This document shows positions 1 to 7,653 of a stretch of 23,686 nucleotides of DNA, piece by piece. How positions within the stretch are numbered: the stretch's first letter is position 1; each line of letters begins with the position of its first letter. Where the stretch lies: NCBI GenBank assembly GCA_035627835.1, contig DASPKX010000036.1, positions 1-23,686 on the forward strand. The letters are read 5' to 3'. The notes under the pieces are model-generated. The model was not told the DNA's origin. It did not search any database and was given only the letters and a program-made list of their open reading frames with translations. Made by a program: the position numbers and the translations under genes. Source of the stretch: DASPKX01 sp035627835. Its GTDB lineage: Bacteria > Verrucomicrobiota > Verrucomicrobiia > Limisphaerales > SXQI01.

Positions 1-201
1 GTCCGCCCCGGCAGTCCTGCTGAAAAAGCAGGGTTAAAAACGGGTGACATAATCACGGAGTTTGCAGGCCAAAAGATCAGCAATATCTACGATTACACCT
101 ACGCGCTGGACGCTGCGAAGATTGGGCAACCAGTGAAGACACGTGTTCAGCGGGAGGAGAAGGAACTGGAGCTAACCGTCACACCGGAAGTGCGAAAGTA
201 G
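1..201 (+). CDS. C-terminal PDZ domain of a truncated protein (possibly an M28-type peptidase)
   Basis: The window opens inside an open frame that reads 66 residues to a TAG stop at 199-201. It begins VRPGSPAEKAGLKTGDII, the typical peptide-binding start of a PDZ domain, with the AG-L-x-x-GD turn. It continues through NIYDYTYAL and a basic strand to a VTPEVRK end. Such a C-terminal PDZ is used by secreted proteases and peptidases to bind substrate or regulate activity. The NIYDYTYAL segment reminds me of PDZ domains at the end of secreted M28 aminopeptidases, but the catalytic part lies outside the window, so the enzyme class is a guess. The PDZ call itself is solid. Confidence 0.75.
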   Translation, partial: VRPGSPAEKAGLKTGDIITEFAGQKISNIYDYTYALDAAKIGQPVKTRVQREEKELELTVTPEVRK

Positions 202-214
202 ATCCGAACGCGGG

Positions 215-1294
215 TCAGGTGTGCATCGTCAGGTTGAACACCGCTTCAATATTGCCCACGATAGCTCCACTGTGGTTCCGAATCACGTGCGGCGTTAAAG
301 AACGCAGTTCCGCCAGGGTCGTTTCAGGTAGCAGACTCAACTCACTAAACGTGCGAAGGACTGCTGGCCAGCGCGCTCGGTCGTTTCCATCCTCGATCTT
401 TAAGGCGATCCCCAAGCCCGACGGCCACCTCGCCTGCGGCGGGAAAGCGACACAATAGACAGCCTCCGCGCCGCCTTTGGCGATAGTTTTTCCTTGGCTC
501 AAACGAGTCAGCTCCGTGTCAAAGCAGCCGGGGCATGCGATCATTTCCGGGCACGCTTTCATCGCGGCAACAATCCGTTCAGCAGCGCGCGCGTAGTCCG
601 CAGGAACAACCATCCCTGGCGCAACGAGGCGAGCGTATGCCAAAGCCATTTTGCTTAACGGCAGCGCGAAGATCGGGGCGCCACAACCATCATAGCCTTG
701 CGGGGCTGAGGCAAGATCATGGCTGGCAAAGGCGGAAAGCGCTTTTACCACCTCCTTCTGCACGGGGTGTGATGGCCAATCGTAATCTTCTGCGGAGCCG
801 CCCAGCTTTAAAGCAGTCGCCAGAAAGGCAGCGTGTTTGCCTGAGCAATTGTTGTGGAGCTGATTCGGTGTGGAGCCATGGCGGATCAACTCGTGATCCG
901 CGTCGGCATTAAACGGCCGATGGGGTCCGCAGCGAAGCGCGCTGCGCGTTAAGCCAATCTTGGTCAGCATGCCAGTCACCGTGTGGACATGCTCAGGAAG
1001 CCCATGGTGCGAACCGCACGCTATGGCTATCTCCGCAGGCGAAAAATTGTAGGCATCCGCCGCCCCGGTGGTAATCAATGGGATCGCTTGAAAAGGCTTG
1101 GCGCAGGAGCGCATAAAGGTGGCCCGCTCAGGGTCTCCGAAGGAGGCAATTAGCTTCCCACTTCCCTCCACGACCGCAACGTGCCCGAAGTGTCGCGATT
1201 CAACCGCATTGCCGCGGGTGACTTCAACAAGCGGCTCAAGCTCCAGTGCGGAAGACGCTCTCTCCGTGATGATGGCAGGATGCCCCGATTCCAT
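215..1294 (-). CDS. L-asparaginase, asparaginase II family (PF06089, Rhizobium etli type)
   Basis: This 359-residue cytoplasmic protein should hydrolyse L-asparagine to aspartate and ammonia. It matches the asparaginase II (class 3) family rather than the E. coli AnsA/AnsB fold. Visible signatures are LEPLVEVTRGN near the N-terminus, a Ser-x-x-Lys pair (SCAK, S63/K66), CGSHHG (S95), NNCSGKHA (C150), DGCGAP (C204) and a late AKGGAE lysine (K273). These correspond to the Ser-Lys catalytic and Cys/Lys metal-site residues known from the R. etli enzyme. The ATG at 1294 is chosen because AGGAG stands 8 nt upstream; a TTG at 1315 would add seven residues with no site. The length is normal and the gene intact. 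It ends 13 bp from the PDZ gene's stop, convergently. Confidence 0.88.
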   Translation of the reverse strand: MESGHPAIITERASSALELEPLVEVTRGNAVESRHFGHVAVVEGSGKLIASFGDPERATFMRSCAKPFQAIPLITTGAADAYNFSPAEIAIACGSHHGLPEHVHTVTGMLTKIGLTRSALRCGPHRPFNADADHELIRHGSTPNQLHNNCSGKHAAFLATALKLGGSAEDYDWPSHPVQKEVVKALSAFASHDLASAPQGYDGCGAPIFALPLSKMALAYARLVAPGMVVPADYARAAERIVAAMKACPEMIACPGCFDTELTRLSQGKTIAKGGAEAVYCVAFPPQARWPSGLGIALKIEDGNDRARWPAVLRTFSELSLLPETTLAELRSLTPHVIRNHSGAIVGNIEAVFNLTMHT

Positions 1295-1338
1295 GATCCT
1301 TGCTCCTGCCCGCAAGTTAAGCCGAGGCTCACAAAACG

Positions 1339-1372
1339 CAAACCCCGCTGAGCGGTGGCCCAGCGGGGTTTG
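1339..1372 (-). terminator. Rho-independent terminator of the Ser-rich protein gene
   Basis: Perfect 12-bp arms (CAAACCCCGCTG and CAGCGGGGTTTG) enclose a 10-nt loop. On the minus strand the stem is followed by a short T-rich run (CGTTTTG). It lies 26 bp past the stop of the gene at 1398-3020 and just upstream of the asparaginase gene, so it should separate their transcripts. Confidence 0.75.
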
Positions 1373-1397
1373 TTGCTACTTTTTAGGCGAGCTTCAA

Positions 1398-3020
1398 TTA
1401 GAAGCGGCTGCGGCCCTGGCCGTAGCTGCGATCGGGAGCCTGGTCTTTGTAAAGATTCCAGCTCTCGTCACGGCCCTTCACGTCCACATCAACGCCTTCG
1501 GTGTCGATATCGACGTCAGAGCGGAAGCTGCTGCTGCCCGCAGCGGAACCGCTGGCGTCCATATCAGGACGGTTTAGGTCTTCGAAACGGTCTGGAGCAT
1601 CATGGGCGGCGCGGCGTCCACCATTGATCAAGTCAAGGCCGCCGCCTTTGGCGCCAGGATACTCAGCCATGCGCTCTTGCGAGTTCATGCTGACGTAGCT
1701 GCTCGAGCTGCCGATGGAAGCGCTCGCTCCGGAACCAGAGTCGCTGTGGAAGCTGCTGGACGAGTGGTCCAGATCAGCGCTGCTGTAGGAGGTCGAAACG
1801 TCAGCGTCGCTGCTCGAGGCGGAGCCTGAGAAGCTGCTCGCTGCGCCGCCATGCGCGCCCTGGTCACGATAGAAGATGCTGGAATCGAAGTTCGGCAGCA
1901 CTTCATGATCATAATCAGGCAGGTCGCCGCGGCTGAAGTCATCGCTCGTGCTGCTGCCGCTCTGAACGGAAGCAGGGCCACCCACGGCGGAGTGCGATTC
2001 AATGTTCGCATTCGCGTCGCCGGGCATGTCGGCCGTCACGTTCACATCGCTGCTGGCTGCAGCGTTGCTCTGGATCGAACTGTGATCAGGATGATCATTG
2101 ATAGATCCCGTGGAGCGTTGTGTTTCAGTGATCGACGTTTCGCTCGAAGTTGCCGCTGCGCCTCCGACTGCTGTGTCGCTATCGGTGTCCACGTCAGCGT
2201 CGATCGTCACTTGCGGGTCATTGGCGACAGGAGTGTCCACTTGAACATCGCTGCTCAGCGTGGAGCTGTTTGGAGTCTCGTTCTCAACATTGATCTCCGT
2301 GCGGGAAGAACTCTCGCTCACGGAAGTCGAGCTGTCCGAAGACTGGATGTCGCTGCTGATGCTGCGGCTGCTGTCGGAATCAGTCTGCAAATCGGCAGAA
2401 CCGCTGACCGAACCGGCAGGCGTGCCGGACAGGCCGGAGTCGCTGCTGCTGCGGGAACCGAGATCCCCCTGCGCGCCAACACCGGTGCTGGCATTGCCCG
2501 AGTTCAACGAAGAATCAGAGCTTGTGCTCGATCCAGATGCCGCGCCCGAGGCGCTGCTGTCCGAGGAGCTTTGGGCGGAGCTGCCTTGCGCTGCGCTCTC
2601 GCTCTGCAGTTGGCTGGCCGATGCGCCGGTGGAGTCGGATGCCGCGCCGCTGGTTTGATCCAGGTTACGATTCAAAGAGCTGGATGTATTCAGGTCTGCT
2701 GCGGTCGAGCCGGTTGTGGAGCCTGACTGAGCCGAGCTGCTGGATCCCTGGGAGACCGAGCTGTTTCCAATAGTGGAGCTGCTCGTGCCGCTCAGATTGC
2801 CAGAAGTGGCTTGAGAGCCAAGGCGTGCGGAAGTGTCCGCGTCGCTGGTCTGGCTGCGGGCCGTTGTGCCCAGCCCAGATGGCAATGTGGCTGAAGTTGA
2901 TGATGAGCCCGAACTCAAACCAGAGCCCGACGTTGATGCACCTGCGGATGCGCCGGTTGACTGGCTGTAGGCTGTGGAGCCCAGCGCCAGGGCGGCGATC
3001 AGAACTGCGTATTTTTTCAT
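1398..3020 (-). CDS. Secreted low-complexity Ser/Ala/Gly/Asp-rich protein (540 aa)
   Basis: The N-terminus MKKYAVLIAALALGSTAYSQ is a Sec signal peptide ending at a plausible AYS/Q cleavage site. Residues 20-250 are almost wholly Ser, Gly, Ala, Thr and Asp (SSSTS, SGSASG and similar runs). Residues 240-330 carry acidic VNV/VDVD/ADVDTDSD stretches, and the last 150 residues mix Ser runs with acidic-aromatic segments (LPDYDHEVLPNFDSS, RFEDLNRPD). It closes on acidic VDIDTEGVDVDVKG and a basic GQGRSRF tail. I recognise no catalytic domain; Asp-rich strands could bind calcium in a matrix or surface layer, which is inference. An AAGGA site sits just before the ATG, and a terminator follows. The frame is unbroken over 1.6 kb. 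Two small lipoproteins of similar composition follow on the opposite strand. Confidence 0.75.
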   Translation of the reverse strand: MKKYAVLIAALALGSTAYSQSTGASAGASTSGSGLSSGSSSTSATLPSGLGTTARSQTSDADTSARLGSQATSGNLSGTSSSTIGNSSVSQGSSSSAQSGSTTGSTAADLNTSSSLNRNLDQTSGAASDSTGASASQLQSESAAQGSSAQSSSDSSASGAASGSSTSSDSSLNSGNASTGVGAQGDLGSRSSSDSGLSGTPAGSVSGSADLQTDSDSSRSISSDIQSSDSSTSVSESSSRTEINVENETPNSSTLSSDVQVDTPVANDPQVTIDADVDTDSDTAVGGAAATSSETSITETQRSTGSINDHPDHSSIQSNAAASSDVNVTADMPGDANANIESHSAVGGPASVQSGSSTSDDFSRGDLPDYDHEVLPNFDSSIFYRDQGAHGGAASSFSGSASSSDADVSTSYSSADLDHSSSSFHSDSGSGASASIGSSSSYVSMNSQERMAEYPGAKGGGLDLINGGRRAAHDAPDRFEDLNRPDMDASGSAAGSSSFRSDVDIDTEGVDVDVKGRDESWNLYKDQAPDRSYGQGRSRF

Positions 3021-3452
3021 AAGTCCTTTTTGTTTCGGTTGTGTAATTGTCGATTTCCAAACCCGCCGCTTGCCTGCTGGCGGGCTGCAGACCGTTCTGC
3101 AACTGAAGCAACCTCAGCCACCGCAACGGCGGTCACAATGCGGGTGAGCGTCCAAAGACCGGGGGGTTGATACTTCCAATATCCCCTACAGCCATTTTCC
3201 GAAACGGCCTCAGGCGAAGCCTCAAGCCACGAGCAGCATCGGTTTTCACGCGCCAAATGCCTGCCTGCGCGCCGCCTCAGGTAAAGCCACGAGCGGGGCT
3301 TGCCCACCCCTGAGTATCAGCGCAGCAAGGGCCTGAGTTCTTTTCTGGTCCCCTGGAAGGTTGTTGGGAGCGAGCTGGTGCGCGAGCTTGCACGGTAATG
3401 CAGCACGGTGTCAGACCGGCTCGGCCGGGGATGCGTGACTGGGAGGAGTGAA
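3021..3452. other. Intergenic region between divergent genes
   Basis: These 432 bp separate the Ser-rich gene (-) from the lipoprotein pair (+) and must hold both promoters; I see no convincing -35/-10 pair. A CCCGCC/GGCGGG stem (3062-3085) lies in the leader of the minus gene. Two degenerate direct copies of CTCAGG-n-AAGCC...CCACGAGC occur near 3210-3235 and 3274-3293. Short open frames here have no recognisable protein character. Confidence 0.5.
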
Positions 3453-3749
3453 ATGATGAAACGGGTGTTGTTAACGATAGTCTGCGCGGCCCTTGTCGGC
3501 TGCGGCGGACCAGGGAACGATGATGGTCTAAATCAAGGAGGCGTTCCCACGGCCCAAAGCGGCGAAGGCCAGCTCAGCGGCGTCGCTCCAGGAGTGAAGC
3601 CGGACTATTCGCAAACCAACACCACCGCCATCACGAACTCGCCCGGCCAAGCCCCTGGCGGCTACACTTCAGCTTCCGGAGCCAGCGGCACACCGCTCTC
3701 CGGGGCCGAAGCGGGCCTGAGCAAGCCTGAACCGAGCGCAGAAAAATAG
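3453..3749 (+). CDS. Small lipoprotein, Gly/Ser/Pro-rich (98 aa)
   Basis: The N-terminus MMKRVLLTIVCAALVGC is a lipoprotein signal peptide with lipobox LVGC, so the mature protein should be acylated at Cys17 and anchored to a membrane. The rest is short, polar and low in complexity (NQGG, SGEGQLSG, GGYTSASGASGTPLSG) with no known domain. A strong GGGAGGAG site at 3441-3448 supports ATG at 3453 or 3456; an upstream start at 3408 would put the signal peptide internally. It is followed after 20 bp by a second lipoprotein gene of similar style, probably in one transcript closed by the terminator at 4169. Function unknown. Confidence 0.72.
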   Translation: MMKRVLLTIVCAALVGCGGPGNDDGLNQGGVPTAQSGEGQLSGVAPGVKPDYSQTNTTAITNSPGQAPGGYTSASGASGTPLSGAEAGLSKPEPSAEK

Positions 3750-3769
3750 GAACATTGAAGGAGAAAACG

Positions 3770-4144
3770 ATGAAGAAATTCTTTGCTACATTTGCGGCGG
3801 CTCTGTTGCTCGCTGGTTGCGGTCAAGGCGGCATGGGCGGCGCGGGCGACACTGAAGGCGGCTCCGCTTCCGGTTCCGACTCCAGCTCCAGCTCCACCAC
3901 GGTGGACACCAGCTCGAGCGCCGGCAGCGCTTCCGGGTCTATCAGCACGGACACCAGCGCCACCACAAACACCAATGACTCCGGCGCAAGCGCCAGCGGC
4001 CAGATTGGCGCCGGCTCGAACACCGACAGCCCGACCAGCGCTCAGGACAACCAAAGCCAGAGCCAGCCAAGCACACCACCGGCCACCACGCCTGATCAAA
4101 GCCAGCAGCAACAACAGCAGTCTGGCGGCCAATCCGGCCAATAA
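3770..4144 (+). CDS. Small Ser/Thr/Gln-rich lipoprotein (124 aa)
   Basis: MKKFFATFAAALLLAGC is a lipoprotein signal peptide with lipobox LAGC at Cys17. The mature part is a flexible tail: GGMGGAG, then Ser/Thr/Asp/Ala runs (residues 25-85), then a Gln/Ser/Pro-rich end with a hexa-Gln tract. No folded domain is visible. AAGGAG at 3758-3763 lies 6 nt before the ATG at 3770, which decides the start against an in-frame TTG at 3755. It is the second gene of the lipoprotein pair. Its composition resembles the secreted 540-residue protein encoded divergently, so all three may serve the cell surface or matrix, but that is inference only. Confidence 0.72.
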   Translation: MKKFFATFAAALLLAGCGQGGMGGAGDTEGGSASGSDSSSSSTTVDTSSSAGSASGSISTDTSATTNTNDSGASASGQIGAGSNTDSPTSAQDNQSQSQPSTPPATTPDQSQQQQQQSGGQSGQ

Positions 4145-4168
4145 GGTTTAACGGATAGTAAATCTCGC

Positions 4169-4202
4169 AAGCGGAAGGCAACCCCTTCCGCTTTTTCTTT
4201 TA
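4169..4202 (+). terminator. Rho-independent terminator after the lipoprotein pair
   Basis: AAGCGGAAGG and CCTTCCGCTT form a perfect 10-bp stem with a 5-nt loop, followed by TTTCTTTTAT. It lies 25 bp past the lipoprotein stop. It also falls beyond the 3' end of the convergent CotH gene. Confidence 0.9.
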
Positions 4203-4220
4203 TAGCGGGATCCCAGCATC

Positions 4221-5624
4221 TCAGTTGATCAGGCGAGCCTCCTTCAATTGTGCGCGGAAGATCTCCGTTCGAGTAGGGAAATATTCCGTTAATAAACGGT
4301 CCACCTCCCGTCTCCATGTCTCGGGGGTGTACAGCTCGTATGGCCCCTCTTTGTATTGGTGCACGTCTCGTCGGTAATCTCCCCATCGCGCGGCTTCTCC
4401 GATGACTGCCAACTCAATCTCTTTGCTCAAAGTTTTGTAACGTTCTGCCGCTTTTGCTGCGGATAAGACGCCACCCAAATGCTTCTCCGCGCGGGCGGCA
4501 AATAGCTTTCTGAAATCTTCGCTTTGCCGCAGACGATGGAATAGACGTGTTGGGCTTCGGTCATCGTCCACGAGCAACCTGTTGTCCTTGGGATATTCAA
4601 GTGTTCGCTCCGCATCCCAGACCAAAAACAGCCATTTACCCCCTGCCCTGCGAGGGCGGCAGGCGTACCAATTCGATGCGCGATCCCAATCGGCGTTTGC
4701 GCCGTAAAGGTTCAGCAGCATGTAATCGGCGAAGTTCTCCAGATCGAGCAAAGCGGCTATGCGCTCGTATTGCGCGATGTTTGTCACGCCCGCGTTGGCG
4801 ACTTCGAACAGCTCATCCCAAGCCGTGGCATCACCAGAAAGAATCTTGTCCGCGTTCCGCGCATCATAGTTCTGCTTCGCCCCGCCAAGGTAAGTTTCGG
4901 CAAAGGAGTCGTCAGGCCGCTCAACCAGGTTGTACAGCCCCCAATACAGTCCGTTGAGGTAAAGGTGGACGAAGATGCCGCGGGGCGAGAGATGCCCCAT
5001 GGCCCGCTGCGTGTCGCGGGCCCATTGATCGCGCAGGAAATCGCCCCGTTTTCGCTCCTCCCCTTTCCAATGCAACCATGTATTATTGCAGCCTGCCCGC
5101 AGAATGAAGGTGTCGAACTCGGTAGCGGCATCGCTGCCGAAGATAGCCGCTTTCAGCTTCCCAGGGCCGTACCGCTTCTTGAAAACGATGCGAAAAGCGT
5201 GCTTGGGGCTCTCTTCCGGACGCCGATTCCAGCCACCTTGGATCTGAATGCCGCAATCGACCTCGAAAACGGTAACGTTATTTGTCCCCACCAGCTCGGC
5301 CTTGCATGCGCGCTCCCAGTCATCCCCGCTTTCCATAGGATGCGCATAAATGCCGCGCTCCTCTCCGAAAAGATCCTCGTTCTTCATCGTCACCAGCAAA
5401 CTCGGCAACGCTCGCAAGCCTTCGGGAAGGCGCTCGCGGTAGCGCGGATCGTTCACGATTTCGGGGTCCATCTCGTAATCAGCAACCACGGGCGCGCCGT
5501 TCCGAACACCCCAGGTTCGCGGAAACCCGTTCCCGATTTGCCGCACCGTCTGCTCAATCGCGGGAATAGCCCCAAGCGCGCTTGCCACGCACAAGTAAAC
5601 GACCAGCAATCTGAAGGGGTGCAT
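4221..5624 (-). CDS. Secreted CotH-domain protein (CotH kinase family)
   Basis: This 467-residue protein has an N-terminal signal-like segment (MHPFRLLVVYLCVASALGAI) followed almost at once by a CotH domain. Landmarks are IQIQGGWNRRP (~127-136), FILRAGCNNTW (~173-183), YLNGLYWGLYNLVERPDDS (~222-240), NLYGANADWDRASNWY (~305-320) and FLVWDAERTLE (~333-343). The last two carry the Asn/Asp residues expected for nucleotide and metal binding. CotH of Bacillus is an atypical protein kinase acting on spore-coat proteins; the verrucomicrobial homologues are secreted and their substrates unknown. Most I know of carry lamin-tail, FN3 or repeat domains around CotH, which are absent here. It is convergent with the lipoprotein pair. 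The start is the first ATG, with no clear ribosome site. Confidence 0.85.
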   Translation of the reverse strand: MHPFRLLVVYLCVASALGAIPAIEQTVRQIGNGFPRTWGVRNGAPVVADYEMDPEIVNDPRYRERLPEGLRALPSLLVTMKNEDLFGEERGIYAHPMESGDDWERACKAELVGTNNVTVFEVDCGIQIQGGWNRRPEESPKHAFRIVFKKRYGPGKLKAAIFGSDAATEFDTFILRAGCNNTWLHWKGEERKRGDFLRDQWARDTQRAMGHLSPRGIFVHLYLNGLYWGLYNLVERPDDSFAETYLGGAKQNYDARNADKILSGDATAWDELFEVANAGVTNIAQYERIAALLDLENFADYMLLNLYGANADWDRASNWYACRPRRAGGKWLFLVWDAERTLEYPKDNRLLVDDDRSPTRLFHRLRQSEDFRKLFAARAEKHLGGVLSAAKAAERYKTLSKEIELAVIGEAARWGDYRRDVHQYKEGPYELYTPETWRREVDRLLTEYFPTRTEIFRAQLKEARLIN

Positions 5625-5735
5625 GCCCGATCTTAAAGTTGCGGCAAGCGATGCTCAAAAAGATTCGTTGCTGCCAAGGCGTGCGCGGGAAGATTGCTCT
5701 TTCGCCGGGGAGTCAGGGCTTGTAAAGAGCAGGCC

Positions 5736-6620
5736 ATGAGCAGCCCGACTCCTACCCGCAAACTGCCGTTTCTGATCACAGATATCGTGCTTTGCGCGGT
5801 CGCTGCCTTTGTTATTTGGCAAAACCAGCCCATGACTCAGCCGTGGCAATGGGCGCTCTCTGGAGCCGCCCTGCTCCTGGCTGGATGGGCGGCTTACCTC
5901 GGGGTTCTGCCCTGGGTGCTCGATCATCGGGCCTCGCTCAAGGCCATGGAACTGTCGGAAGCATCATCCGCAGTCGGCCGCCTGGACAAATTGGATGCGG
6001 TGGCCAAACAAATCGAGCAAGCCACAGGCAATTGGCGCCTGGCTCAGGAGCAATCCGCCAAACTGCTCACCGATTCGGCGGCGGCTGCCCAGGAGGTGCT
6101 TTCCCGCGCGGCTGAGGTCAGCAAGGCCGCAAACCAGACCGGGGAGCAGGAAAAGAACACGTTGCGGCTGGAAAACGAAAAGCTTCGCAAAAACGAAGTG
6201 GAGTGGCTGCAGGTAACGGTGCGGATGCTCGACCACACGTTTGCATTATATAATGCGGCGCTCGCTTCCGGGCAGAAGAACGTGATCGCCCAATTGGAGC
6301 GTTTCCAGGCTGCCTGCCGGGATTCCGCGCGGAAAGTCGGCCTTGTCGCCCATGAGGTGCCGCCCGGCGAGCCATTCAACCCCCGAATACACCAACCCGT
6401 GAACCCGCAACAGGCGCAAACGCCCGAACAGATCGAGGGAGCGCTGGTGGATCTCTGCATGGCGCCAGGGTTTACGTTTCAGGGCCAGCCTGTGCGCAAA
6501 CCGTTGGTGAGCTTGGTAACAAAGGAGGAATTGGCAAGACGGCAGGCTCAAACAGGCGTGGCGACCCAGCCGGATCCAGTGGAAGAAAAACCCGATCCGC
6601 AGGTAACCTTGCCCCTTTGA
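5736..6620 (+). CDS. Membrane-anchored GrpE-like protein
   Basis: This 294-residue protein has two predicted membrane helices (~11-29 and ~36-58), a long Ala/Glu/Gln-rich coiled coil (~65-165) and a C-terminal domain that reads like the four-helix plus beta-wing part of GrpE. The diagnostic stretch is KVGLVAHEVPPGEPFNPRIH, then QPV and, after a gap, GFTFQGQPVRKPLVSLV. It parallels GrpE's Gly-Val...Gly-x-x-Phe-Asp-Pro-x-x-His-x-Ala-Val...Gly-Tyr...Leu-Arg-Pro-Ala-x-Val. GrpE exchanges nucleotide on DnaK; an inner-membrane anchored version would put this at the membrane, which is inference. The ATG at 5736 follows GAGCAGG and begins the hydrophilic cap of helix 1; a frame-extending start at 5694 is less likely. 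It is divergent from the CotH gene. Confidence 0.7.
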   Translation: MSSPTPTRKLPFLITDIVLCAVAAFVIWQNQPMTQPWQWALSGAALLLAGWAAYLGVLPWVLDHRASLKAMELSEASSAVGRLDKLDAVAKQIEQATGNWRLAQEQSAKLLTDSAAAAQEVLSRAAEVSKAANQTGEQEKNTLRLENEKLRKNEVEWLQVTVRMLDHTFALYNAALASGQKNVIAQLERFQAACRDSARKVGLVAHEVPPGEPFNPRIHQPVNPQQAQTPEQIEGALVDLCMAPGFTFQGQPVRKPLVSLVTKEELARRQAQTGVATQPDPVEEKPDPQVTLPL

Positions 6621-6721
6621 TAGGCGTCTTTCGTGTGCGTCCAAGTGCACAGACTTGCCAACCAGCGCAAGTCGGACTTAATCTGACAAAGACAAACTGT
6701 ACGAACAGAACCCAACGACTT

Positions 6722-7594
6722 ATGAAGTTCTTCTCTTTTAAACCCCGCAGTGGCCGGAAATCCGGTTTCACACTCATTGAGTTGCTCGTGGTCATCGCGA
6801 TTATCGCGATCCTGGCCAGCATGCTTTTGCCCGCTCTCTCGAAGGCGAAAACAAAAGCGCAGGGCATCCTCTGCATGAACAATTTGAAGCAGCTGATGCT
6901 GGCTTGGAAGCTATACGCCGACGATCACAGCGGGTTGTTTGTGGCCAACGAAGACAATGCCAACGGCGGCTGGATCCGTGGCAACATGGATTACAACGGC
7001 GGCGAGGCGAACACGAACATCCTTTACCTGATTGATTCCCGGTATGCGCGCTTAGCCAAATACACCGGCCAGGCCGTGAGCCTTTATCGCTGCCCGGCGG
7101 ACATGAGCAAGAGCTTTGGGCGCCGCGGGCCAAGCCGCGTGCGCAGCCTCGCAATGAGCCAGGCGATTGGGCCAAATCTCCAAGGAACCGTGGCTGGGCG
7201 TGGCGGCTGGTTGCCCGCACCGCAGTTTAAAGTCTTTATCAAGGAAGCGGACATGGTTGAACCTGGTCCCGTTAACACCTGGGTCTTCATTGATGAGCAT
7301 CCAGATTCCATCAATGACGGTGGCTTCGCTGTGAAGATGGATGCGCCGGAAGTCGTCGATTTTCCAGCTTGGTACCACAACGGCTCGGGCGGCCTTTCCT
7401 TTGCTGACGGCCATGCGGAAATCAAGAAGTGGGTCACCAGCGGCGCAAAAGGCGCGCGTGGCGTGAAGGTTCCCATCACTTACGCGGCTGGAAATCCTGA
7501 CTTGGGCCGCCGCAATGTGGGTTGGGACAACGTGGACCTGAAGTGGCTTCGTTATCGCACGAGCAGCCGCGCGGATGGCCGCCCTGTTCAATGA
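6722..7594 (+). CDS. Prepilin-like (type II secretion G-like) protein with DGH motif
   Basis: The ATG at 6722 gives 290 residues starting MKFFSFKPRSGRKSG, then FTLIELLVVIAIIAILASML. This is a class III signal: prepilin peptidase would cut after Gly15 and methylate Phe, with Glu at mature position 5 and a hydrophobic helix. The next stretch, LPALSKAKTKAQ...CMNNLKQ...YADD, and the late SFADGHAEIKKW motif define the large verrucomicrobial/planctomycetal family of G-like pseudopilins. Their individual functions are mostly unknown; assembly into a pseudopilus or display at the surface is assumed. A TTG frame extension upstream (6617) would bury the signal and is rejected. No clear ribosome site. 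A terminator follows directly. Confidence 0.85.
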   Translation: MKFFSFKPRSGRKSGFTLIELLVVIAIIAILASMLLPALSKAKTKAQGILCMNNLKQLMLAWKLYADDHSGLFVANEDNANGGWIRGNMDYNGGEANTNILYLIDSRYARLAKYTGQAVSLYRCPADMSKSFGRRGPSRVRSLAMSQAIGPNLQGTVAGRGGWLPAPQFKVFIKEADMVEPGPVNTWVFIDEHPDSINDGGFAVKMDAPEVVDFPAWYHNGSGGLSFADGHAEIKKWVTSGAKGARGVKVPITYAAGNPDLGRRNVGWDNVDLKWLRYRTSSRADGRPVQ

Positions 7595-7618
7595 TTTAAT
7601 AAACGAGCAGATTTCACG

Positions 7619-7652
7619 CGCCTCTGCGGAACCGCAGAGGCGTTTTTATTTT
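7619..7652 (+). terminator. Rho-independent terminator abutting tgt
   Basis: CGCCTCTGCGG and CCGCAGAGGCG form an 11-bp stem closed by two A residues, followed by TTTTTATTTTC. It lies 24 bp past the prepilin-like stop and ends only 1 bp before the tgt start codon. Confidence 0.9.
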
Positions 7653-7653
7653 C

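Noticed and set aside
1851..2726. 291-codon plus-strand open frame inside the Ser-rich gene
   Set aside because: Antisense shadow of the repetitive Ser/Ala codons; the minus-strand protein has the signal peptide, ribosome site and terminator.
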